This document shows, piece by piece, positions 15,090 through 20,646 of a stretch of DNA of 24,103 nucleotides. The notes beneath the pieces are model-generated. The model was not told where the DNA came from. It ran no database searches and saw only the letters and a list, made by a program, of their open reading frames with translations. A program made the position numbers and the translations under genes. The DNA comes from DAOVGZ01 sp964477815 (GTDB taxonomy: Bacteria; Babelota; Babeliae; Babelales; Vermiphilaceae). Numbering within the stretch: the stretch's first letter is position 1; the number at the start of each line of letters is the position of its first letter. Location: assembly GCA_964477815.1 (NCBI GenBank), contig CAYZEO010000015.1, positions 1-24,103 of the forward strand, written 5' to 3'.

Positions 15090-15149
15090 TTCATATTTTT
15101 TCGTTGATTCGTATTATAATAAAAAAAAACGCAAAAACAAGGCGCCTTG
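15090..15149. promoter_or_regulatory. Divergent promoter region of ftsY and the 131-aa gene, with palindrome
   Basis: A perfect TATAAT (15115-15120) faces ftsY, with a possible -35 TTCATA at 15090-15095 (19-bp spacing, weak). The larger ATTATAAT (15113-15120) is self-complementary, so it can also serve as a -10 on the minus strand, with TTGTTT (15140-15135) as a weak -35 towards the 131-aa gene. The perfect 12-bp palindrome CAAGGCGCCTTG (15138-15149) overlaps that minus -35 and lies just after the expected ftsY start point. It could be an operator or an RNA stem in the ftsY leader. Confidence 0.4.
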
Positions 15150-15225
15150 CCGATTCTTTTATCCCTCTCTATACTCAAAGGAGTATTTTCGTAGACTCAC
15201 TTTTTAATTAACCCGACAGGAAAAA

Positions 15226-16122
15226 ATGTTTGGATTTATCAAAAAAAGCTTCAAAAAAATTTATGACACCTTCACATCCAAAGTAAGCGCACTTTTTTCT
15301 CGCTCCACTGTTGACGATCAAACATTACAAGAGCTTGAGCAGATTTTAATCAGCGCTGATGCAGGAGTCAAAACAACACGCACCATCATCGAAAATCTCA
15401 GAAAAAAGGCACAATCTGGGCAAATTGTACAGGGACAGGACCTTAAAAAAGAACTTGAACTACAGCTGCGCAACCTACTCGAATCAGAAAAACTTAAACC
15501 ATTTACCCCCGAGAATGTTTTTCTTTTAGTGGGAATCAACGGTAGTGGAAAAACAACCTTTGCGGCCAAGTTGGCCAACTATATGAAAAAAAAAGGCAAA
15601 AAGGTACTACTTGTTGCGGCGGATACATTTCGTGCAGCAGCAGTTGAGCAGCTGACCTCCTGGGCAGAAAAAATCAACGTAGAAATCGAAACAGGTACAG
15701 CTGGACAAGATCCTGCCTCTGTTGTCTTTAAAGCATGTGAACGATATAAAAACGAAAAATTTGACGCTTTGATTATCGACACAGCTGGACGACTACAAAC
15801 AAAAATAAATTTAATGAAAGAGCTGGAAAAAATAAAAAAAATTATTTCCCGCCAACTCCCAGATGAATCGATAAGCACTCTGTTGACGGTTGACTCCATG
15901 CTTGGCCAAAATTCACTTGAACAGGCACGTATTTTTAACGAAAGCACCGACCTTTCTGGCGTTATTTTGACCAAAATGGACGGCACTGGAAAAGGCGGAA
16001 TTGTATTTGCAATTGTACAAGATCTCAGTGTGCCAATCGCCTATGTCTCATTCGGCGAGCAACTTGATCAATTTAGTACATTTAATTCGCAAAAATATGT
16101 TGAGGGACTTTTGAGCAAATAA
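15226..16122 (+). CDS. ftsY: Signal recognition particle receptor FtsY
   Basis: This SRP-type GTPase docks ribosome-nascent chain complexes at the inner membrane and activates Ffh. The 298-residue form has a short basic amphipathic N-terminus (FGFIKKSFKKIYDTF) in place of the long acidic A domain found in some bacteria. The N domain covers about 20-95. GTPase motifs are complete: G1 GINGSGKT (103-110), DTFRAAA (133-139), G3 DTAGRLQT (185-192), G4 TKMD in TKMDGTGKGG (249-258), and the closing SFGEQLDQF (275-283). AGGAA precedes the ATG. It ends three bases before the stop of the convergent gene at 16126, with no terminator between. A working SRP route fits the large number of exported proteins around it. 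Identification is secure. Confidence 0.97.
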   Translation: MFGFIKKSFKKIYDTFTSKVSALFSRSTVDDQTLQELEQILISADAGVKTTRTIIENLRKKAQSGQIVQGQDLKKELELQLRNLLESEKLKPFTPENVFLLVGINGSGKTTFAAKLANYMKKKGKKVLLVAADTFRAAAVEQLTSWAEKINVEIETGTAGQDPASVVFKACERYKNEKFDALIIDTAGRLQTKINLMKELEKIKKIISRQLPDESISTLLTVDSMLGQNSLEQARIFNESTDLSGVILTKMDGTGKGGIVFAIVQDLSVPIAYVSFGEQLDQFSTFNSQKYVEGLLSK

Positions 16123-16125
16123 TCA

Positions 16126-16404
16126 TTACTCTTCATTACCATCGTCATCTTCAACCAAATAAAGGCCCATCACAATGAGTTTTTTCTTTTCTTTTTTTGG
16201 TTCTACATTTTGTTTAATATAACCAAGCATTTTGTAAGATTTTGGCTTAGGTCCCTTTTGCATCTCCTCTTTGAGCTTTTTTGTATCAGCATCAACCACG
16301 CAAAAAGCCTGCGCCGAAAATATAAATGGTACAAAAAATAAAAAGTATATCACCCGCTTAACATCATACGTCTTCTTATAAACTTTTCTTATATTCATTA
16401 TCAC
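16126..16404 (-). CDS. Small exported protein, 92 aa, function unknown
   Basis: A hydrophobic segment VIYFLFFVPFIFSAQA at about 18-33 after a basic leader (RKVYKKTYDVKR) looks like a signal peptide with an unusually long n-region. The mature part is about 60 residues, lysine-rich (GPKPKSY, EPKKEKKK) and ends acidic (VEDDDGNEE). The start is either GTG 16404, which has AAGGG at good spacing, or ATG 16398, two codons later. Its end is 3 bases from ftsY, tail to tail. No family was recognised. The signal peptide and ribosome binding site support a real gene. Confidence 0.7.
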   Translation of the reverse strand: MIMNIRKVYKKTYDVKRVIYFLFFVPFIFSAQAFCVVDADTKKLKEEMQKGPKPKSYKMLGYIKQNVEPKKEKKKLIVMGLYLVEDDDGNEE

Positions 16405-16429
16405 TTATAACCCTTTCCAATTCGTAAAA

Positions 16430-16711
16430 TCAAAAATTCGTTTCCCCAAATTCTTTCCACATCTGATGCATATTATCACTGTCTAAGCCTGCATCAAATT
16501 CTTTTATCAATCCGTAAAAACGTTTTATCTTTTTTCTTCCTATTTTTACAACCTCCCTCATACAACTAAACATACCGCATTCCTGTACAGATCTCTTATG
16601 TTTCTCTTGATCTTTTTTCAACTCTTTGCTTTTCTTTTCCTGCTTATCTTCCATAGCTATCAATGAGCTTACAGATACAACCAAAAACAGTATAATTAAA
16701 GCCTTTTTCAT
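16430..16711 (-). CDS. Small exported protein, 93 aa, function unknown
   Basis: I choose ATG 16711 because MKKALIILFLVVSVSSLIA is then a clean signal peptide and AAAGG lies about 8 bases upstream; the frame is open for eight more codons with no better site. The mature protein begins MEDKQEKKSKELKKDQEKHK, a very charged helix, then has two cysteines close together (QECGMFSCMREV) that could form a disulfide, then a basic segment (KIGRKKIKRFYG) and an acidic end. It lies 25 bp upstream of the 92-aa gene in the same direction, so the two may be co-transcribed. No family was recognised. Confidence 0.72.
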   Translation of the reverse strand: MKKALIILFLVVSVSSLIAMEDKQEKKSKELKKDQEKHKRSVQECGMFSCMREVVKIGRKKIKRFYGLIKEFDAGLDSDNMHQMWKEFGETNF

Positions 16712-16849
16712 AGTTTTAACCTTTATAAGCTGCAATTTTCATTGAAAATTTTAGAACCTGTTCTCATCAAAATCAAGCTTGAAGCTTCATAAGCATTTTG
16801 TAATTGCACACAAAAACAGATATTTGCGGGCAGCTTGGCAACACTATAC

Positions 16850-16878
16850 AAAAAATGCCGGCGCTAAACACCGGCATT
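16850..16878 (-). terminator. Intrinsic terminator after the 207-aa exported protein gene
   Basis: AATGCCGG (16854-16861) pairs with CCGGCATT (16871-16878) in an 8-bp stem with a 9-base loop. On the minus strand a run of six T residues follows (complement of 16850-16855, partly in the stem). It starts about 24 bases after the stop codon at 16902. Confidence 0.8.
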
Positions 16879-16901
16879 CATATTCATGCAAATCTAAAAT
16901 A

Positions 16902-17525
16902 TTATTTCTGCTCTACATCTTTTTCAGGAGTTTTTGCATCAAATGTTTTTTCTTTAATCTTAGTTAAAAGCTTATTCGCTTCTTCGAGCTTCTTATTGCG
17001 CTCTTCAAGTATCTTTTTGTGTTCAGTCCTGAGTATATACTTTTTCAAAACCAGTTCTTTTATGGTGTCTTTTTCCAGTTTTTCTGGAAACTTTTTAAGA
17101 TCCAAAATAGTTTCAAGATCTTTTCTCACTCCATTATTCCACTTACAAACCGACGCAATCCTGACATCCCAATCTTTAGGAAACTTATCTTTTTCAAAAA
17201 AACTTTTCAATTTAGGCAAATACTTATTCTCGGCCTCAAGCCTACCTTTTTCTTTTAATGCGTCTGGCCAATTTTTTGGCAAACTTTTATTCTTACCAAT
17301 ACCAAGCTTTTTCTTCAAATCATTTTCAGAAAATTTCTGACTATGATCCAATTTTGTTTTTTTTCCTAAATATCCAATTCCAAATCCAAGACCTGCCGAA
17401 AAAAAAGCAGGAACTCCATAGGCCAAACCCTTCACCACGTATTTCTTAACTTGCTTCATTCCCCGCATCTGCGCAGAAAATATCATAGGGATCAACGCAA
17501 GCGCACATAGTTTTTTTATTTTCAC
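16902..17525 (-). CDS. Exported protein with one hydrophobic segment and charged helices, 207 aa
   Basis: The start is a GTG at 17525 with AAGGA seven bases upstream; an in-frame TTG two codons earlier is less well placed. The signal peptide (KIKKLCALALIPMIFSAQ) is followed by a glycine-rich hydrophobic stretch at about 33-52 (GVPAFFSAGLGFGIGYLG). The middle contains repeated short motifs LPKNW, LPKLK, FPKDW and FPEKL at intervals of about 20-25 residues, which may mark a small internal repeat. The last 50 residues form a Lys/Glu-rich helix. It has a strong promoter (17590-17618) and its own terminator, so it is a single-gene unit. No known domain was recognised. Confidence 0.8.
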   Translation of the reverse strand: MKIKKLCALALIPMIFSAQMRGMKQVKKYVVKGLAYGVPAFFSAGLGFGIGYLGKKTKLDHSQKFSENDLKKKLGIGKNKSLPKNWPDALKEKGRLEAENKYLPKLKSFFEKDKFPKDWDVRIASVCKWNNGVRKDLETILDLKKFPEKLEKDTIKELVLKKYILRTEHKKILEERNKKLEEANKLLTKIKEKTFDAKTPEKDVEQK

Positions 17526-17589
17526 AAACAATTCCTTTCTTCAAATATATCGACTAAAAAATGACATCCAACTTAAACAGCCACCGGCA

Positions 17590-17618
17590 ATAATACGACG
17601 CGTCAAGCAATATGTCAA
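17590..17618 (-). promoter_or_regulatory. Strong sigma70-type promoter of the 207-aa exported protein gene
   Basis: On the minus strand a perfect TTGACA (17618-17613) is followed after exactly 17 bp by TATTAT (17595-17590), five of six matches. The predicted start point is about 58 bases before the GTG at 17525. It is the best promoter match in the window. Confidence 0.7.
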
Positions 17619-17630
17619 TTTCGGCTCCCT

Positions 17631-18083
17631 CTATTTTTTTGTACAGTTAACTTTCACTTTTTCTTTAGACATGTTCTTGGCAAGAAGGAGCTCAAGAGTG
17701 GAATTTTCCTTCTCAAGATTAATGCATACCTTTTCATAGGTGTCACGCTCACTTTTATAAATATCACGCTCTTTTGATAAATCTTTAATCTTTTTTTTAA
17801 CCATAATCTGACAATCAGTTATAGGTCCATTAGGTTTTTCCAAATTCAACATATCGGCAATAGAAGATATGACCTTTACAAGGGCTTTCACTTTGCCCTT
17901 TTGATAATTCAATTCATCGACCAGAATTTCATTTTGCTTGGTTAATTTTATGTTTTTCTTGGTTAATTCTACATTTTTCGTTGAAAGCACAGACAACATG
18001 CCTTTAAGACTAAGGTCCATTCCAGTAACAAAAAAATGTATGTTGCATAAAGCTAGGAAAAAATACAACTTCCTGATCTTCAC
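17631..18083 (-). CDS. Exported coiled-coil protein, 150 aa
   Basis: The start is GTG 18083 with GAGGAG six bases upstream. The N-terminus KIRKLYFFLALCNIHFFVTG is a signal peptide. The mature part is almost entirely helical and Lys/Glu/Leu-rich, with heptads VELTKKN-IKLTKQN-EILVDEL, a central break (NLEKPNGPITDCQIM) and a second coiled coil (SKERDIYKSERDTYEKV). It has three cysteines in the mature part. A 21-bp tandem duplication (17938-17979) encodes the repeated heptads. It is a small relative in style, not shown to be in sequence, of the giant coiled-coil protein at 1-3179. The SPFH gene terminator lies only about 30 bases upstream of the start. No family was recognised. Confidence 0.8.
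   Translation of the reverse strand: MKIRKLYFFLALCNIHFFVTGMDLSLKGMLSVLSTKNVELTKKNIKLTKQNEILVDELNYQKGKVKALVKVISSIADMLNLEKPNGPITDCQIMVKKKIKDLSKERDIYKSERDTYEKVCINLEKENSTLELLLAKNMSKEKVKVNCTKK
17938..17979. repeat. 21-bp tandem duplication inside a coiled-coil gene
   Basis: Two adjacent 21-base units (17938-17958 and 17959-17979) share TTGGTTAATT and a T-rich end and differ at 3 positions. The length of 21 bases equals one coiled-coil heptad, so the duplication lengthens the helix by one heptad in register (ELTKKNI/KLTKQNE). Confidence 0.85.
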
Positions 18084-18110
18084 TAAAAACTCCTCGCAAA
18101 AATACTCAGA

Positions 18111-18145
18111 AAAACTAAAAACCAGGGCTGGGCAAAACCCAACCC
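18111..18145 (-). terminator. Intrinsic terminator after the SPFH gene
   Basis: In the minus-strand RNA GGGTTGGG (complement of 18138-18145) pairs with CCCAGCCC (complement of 18125-18132) with one G-U pair and the loop TTTTG. A U-rich tail TGGTTTTTAGTTTT follows. It lies 30 bases after the SPFH stop codon and about 28 bases before the start of the 150-aa coiled-coil gene. Confidence 0.7.
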
Positions 18146-18175
18146 AACATCTAAATTACTAAAAAGTGTAAAATT

Positions 18176-19171
18176 CTATTTCTTTAAACCATCAAAAATA
18201 GATTTCACAGAACTGAGTGAGCCAACAAGCGAGCTAGCTTCGTACGGCACAACAATCATCTTATCATCTTTACCTTCCATCATCTGAGGCAATGCCTTGA
18301 TGTACTGCATAGCAATCATGTACGGCAAAGGATCTCCTTTTGGAACGGAAGCTTGAATCATTTCAATCGCTTTCGACTCTGCCTGCGCCACCTTTAAACG
18401 CGCCTGTGCTTCTGCTTCTGCTCTGAGAATTACTGATTCCGCTTCACCAGTTGCCCGTAAAACTTTGGACTCTTTAACTCCTTCTGCTTCCAAAATTTTA
18501 GAACGCTTTGAACCTTCTGCTTCCAAAATAACTGCACGCCTATCTCGTTCGGCACGCATCTGCTTTTCCATAGCTTGACGAATATCTGACGGAGGATTTA
18601 CTTCTTGCAACTCGACACGATTTACCTTCACACCCCATTTATCTGTTGCTTCATCCAAAATAGCTTGCAAGCGAGCGTTAATCGCATCTCGAGAAACAAG
18701 CGTTTCGTCAAGATCCATGGAGCCAATTACATTTCGCAACGTAGTTTGCGTTAATTTTTCTATTGCTTCAGAAAGGTTTTTTACTTCGTACACCGCGGCC
18801 TTAGGGTCTGTAATCTGATAGTAAAGTAACGCATTAATTTCCATCGTCACATTATCTTTAGTGATCACATTCTGCTTTGGAAAATCATAAACCGATTCAC
18901 GCAAATCAACGCGTTTAATCAATTGAGAATACCGATAGTGTCGGCGACCATCAACATCACGAACATAAGTCCAAATAACCTCGCGAGGCCGCTCCAAAAA
19001 CGGAACAATAATGTGGAGCCCGGGCAACAATATTCTGTCATACTTACCCAGACGCTCAATAATAACCGCCTCGGCTTGCCTAACCATATAAACTGACTTG
19101 AGCAGAAAAATAACAAAAAAAAGACCAACACCAATTAGTACCACACTCATACCGAACATAGGAACTGGCAT
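18176..19171 (-). CDS. SPFH/stomatin-family membrane protein (QmcA-like)
   Basis: The 331-residue protein has one N-terminal membrane segment (about 7-28), an SPFH domain from about 30 to 200 with typical RQAEAVIIERLGKYDRILLPG and QNVITKDNVTMEI stretches, and an alanine/glutamate-rich helix at about 205-265 (ILEAEG repeats, RAEAEAQARLKVAQAES) that drives oligomerisation in this family. The segment WTYVRDVDGRRHYRYSQ (67-83) before the RVDLRE motif is longer than in E. coli QmcA. These proteins form ring-like scaffolds that organise membranes and modulate proteases. AAGGAG lies five bases upstream of the ATG. It follows nfeD by 17 bp in the same operon, the usual pairing of SPFH and NfeD. Family is secure; the specific client is unknown. 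Confidence 0.95.
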   Translation of the reverse strand: MPVPMFGMSVVLIGVGLFFVIFLLKSVYMVRQAEAVIIERLGKYDRILLPGLHIIVPFLERPREVIWTYVRDVDGRRHYRYSQLIKRVDLRESVYDFPKQNVITKDNVTMEINALLYYQITDPKAAVYEVKNLSEAIEKLTQTTLRNVIGSMDLDETLVSRDAINARLQAILDEATDKWGVKVNRVELQEVNPPSDIRQAMEKQMRAERDRRAVILEAEGSKRSKILEAEGVKESKVLRATGEAESVILRAEAEAQARLKVAQAESKAIEMIQASVPKGDPLPYMIAMQYIKALPQMMEGKDDKMIVVPYEASSLVGSLSSVKSIFDGLKK

Positions 19172-19188
19172 AGAAACTCCTTATGAAA

Positions 19189-19668
19189 TTATTCTTTTTT
19201 CTTTTCTACACGATCAACAATAATATGTGCACCTCGCACACGGACAACAATAACAAGCTCTCCCTCTTTAATAACCTGATCACGTAATGAGCGAGCCAAC
19301 CATAGTTCTCCATCAACCTTCACCCGCCCCATAGCATCTGGGCTAATCTGCCTGGTAACCAGGCCCCGCTTTGAACGCATCGCATACACATTTGTCTGAG
19401 AATGAGGAGAAACATTAGCCAACCACCTTCTGACCCTGTAGTGCAGAGCAAAAAATGCAACCATTGTGCCAATCAAAAAAATAGCAGCTTGCAATAACCA
19501 AGAATCAAAAACAAAGGTACTAATAGCCGCAACAAGACTCCCGAAAAAAAAGGATAAAAAGAAAAAAAGGCCTGGAGAACCAATCTCGAGCAATAAACAC
19601 GCGATTGCAATAACAAGCCAAAAAACTAATTTATTAGAAAACAACCAAAAAATAACCCAATCTAGCAT
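19189..19668 (-). CDS. NfeD-like membrane protein with C-terminal OB fold
   Basis: The 159-residue protein is of the short NfeD type without a protease domain. It has hydrophobic segments at about 14-33, 34-54 and 58-77, with the typical LLLEIGSPGLFFFLSFFFGSL region, then a soluble domain of about 95-155 with the OB-fold signature G-x-V-xxx-GELWLARS (114-127). NfeD proteins partner SPFH proteins at the inner membrane, and here the SPFH gene follows directly. No strong ribosome binding site is visible at the ATG. The upstream region is shared with the divergent hydrolase gene. Confidence 0.92.
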   Translation of the reverse strand: MLDWVIFWLFSNKLVFWLVIAIACLLLEIGSPGLFFFLSFFFGSLVAAISTFVFDSWLLQAAIFLIGTMVAFFALHYRVRRWLANVSPHSQTNVYAMRSKRGLVTRQISPDAMGRVKVDGELWLARSLRDQVIKEGELVIVVRVRGAHIIVDRVEKKKE

Positions 19669-19685
19669 TGAAATTTACTCACAAA

Positions 19686-19714
19686 TTGACAAGAAATTAA
19701 AATTATCATATTCT
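19686..19714 (+). promoter_or_regulatory. Probable promoter of the exported hydrolase gene
   Basis: A perfect TTGACA (19686-19691) is followed after 17 bp by TATTCT (19709-19714), four of six matches. The expected start point is about 30 bases before the ATG at 19750, and GAGG (19739-19742) provides the ribosome binding site. On the opposite strand a GATAAT (19707-19702) could be a -10 for nfeD, but I see no good -35. Confidence 0.5.
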
Positions 19715-19749
19715 AAAATTAGACAGTTTGTTTATATCGAGGATACACG

Positions 19750-20646
19750 ATGAAACTAAAAACACCTAAAAAATTCTTTTTTTACTTTGTTTTTTCCCTT
19801 GGCCTCTACGCTACTTGTAACAATATGCAAGATTATCACACTCCATCGACAACGCAAGTTCAACCAACTGAAAAAAAGCTGCTCCATCAAGAAAATCTGT
19901 CAAGGTCGGAACGCACTATCACTATCTGGGTACACGGAACTAGAGCACTTTCAAGAACATTATTTCCAAATTTTTTCCGTAGTGTTGCGGGACTTAATAA
20001 TGCAGATGTTTATAAAAAAAACAATAATCTTCTGACAATAGCTCGAACACTCAACGAAGCGAATCCAGATATGTTCCCAGAAGAAGACATCTTTTTCTTT
20101 GGTTGGAGTGGCGTGCTGAGTGATTCTGCTCGACGCAAAGCGGCAAAACAGCTGTACGAGCACATTCTTTCCATTATCGAAAAATACAAAAACCGTTACA
20201 AAATTATTCCAAAAATAAGAATTATCACTCATAGCCACGGAGGCAACGTCACCCTTTATTTAGCTGAAGAAAGAAAAGAACGTGATGTTCAAATTATTAT
20301 CGATCAATTAATACTACTCGCCTGTCCGGTTCAGAAAAAAACATCTCATCTAGTTAAAGACAAAATGTTCAAAAATATCTGGTCATTTTATTCGAAACTT
20401 GATCTAATCCAAGTGCTTGACCCTCAAGGCGTTTACGACATCAAAGATCGATGGGAAAATGGAAATAAAGAAAAAAAAGAAGATATACCGCTCTTTTCTG
20501 AGCGCTGCTTTCCTGAGCAAGACAATCTACAGCAAGTCTCGGTTAAAATAAATGGAAGACCAATCACACACCTTGAGTTTGTTCTGAAAAAGTTTGTCCG
20601 TCGGCTACCTGACATGATTAAGGAATCTCTAGAATCAAGCTTATAA
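19750..20646 (+). CDS. Exported alpha/beta hydrolase (lipase/esterase-like)
   Basis: The 298-residue protein starts with a signal peptide (KKFFFYFVFSLGLYATC); the cysteine at 23 might be a lipidation site, but the preceding residues do not fit a standard lipobox. A serine-rich linker (DYHTPSTTQ) leads to the hydrolase fold: WVHGTRA (60-66) gives the oxyanion region, and the nucleophile is S162 in THSHGGN (160-166), with His instead of the usual Gly before the serine motif. Asp candidates are D208 or D214 (SKLDLIQVLD), and the catalytic histidine is probably H264 (ITHLEF). The triad thus appears complete. The substrate is unknown; lipids or esters are likely given the fold. Its stop codon overlaps that of transketolase on the other strand, six bases being shared. 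Confidence 0.8.
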   Translation: MKLKTPKKFFFYFVFSLGLYATCNNMQDYHTPSTTQVQPTEKKLLHQENLSRSERTITIWVHGTRALSRTLFPNFFRSVAGLNNADVYKKNNNLLTIARTLNEANPDMFPEEDIFFFGWSGVLSDSARRKAAKQLYEHILSIIEKYKNRYKIIPKIRIITHSHGGNVTLYLAEERKERDVQIIIDQLILLACPVQKKTSHLVKDKMFKNIWSFYSKLDLIQVLDPQGVYDIKDRWENGNKEKKEDIPLFSERCFPEQDNLQQVSVKINGRPITHLEFVLKKFVRRLPDMIKESLESSL

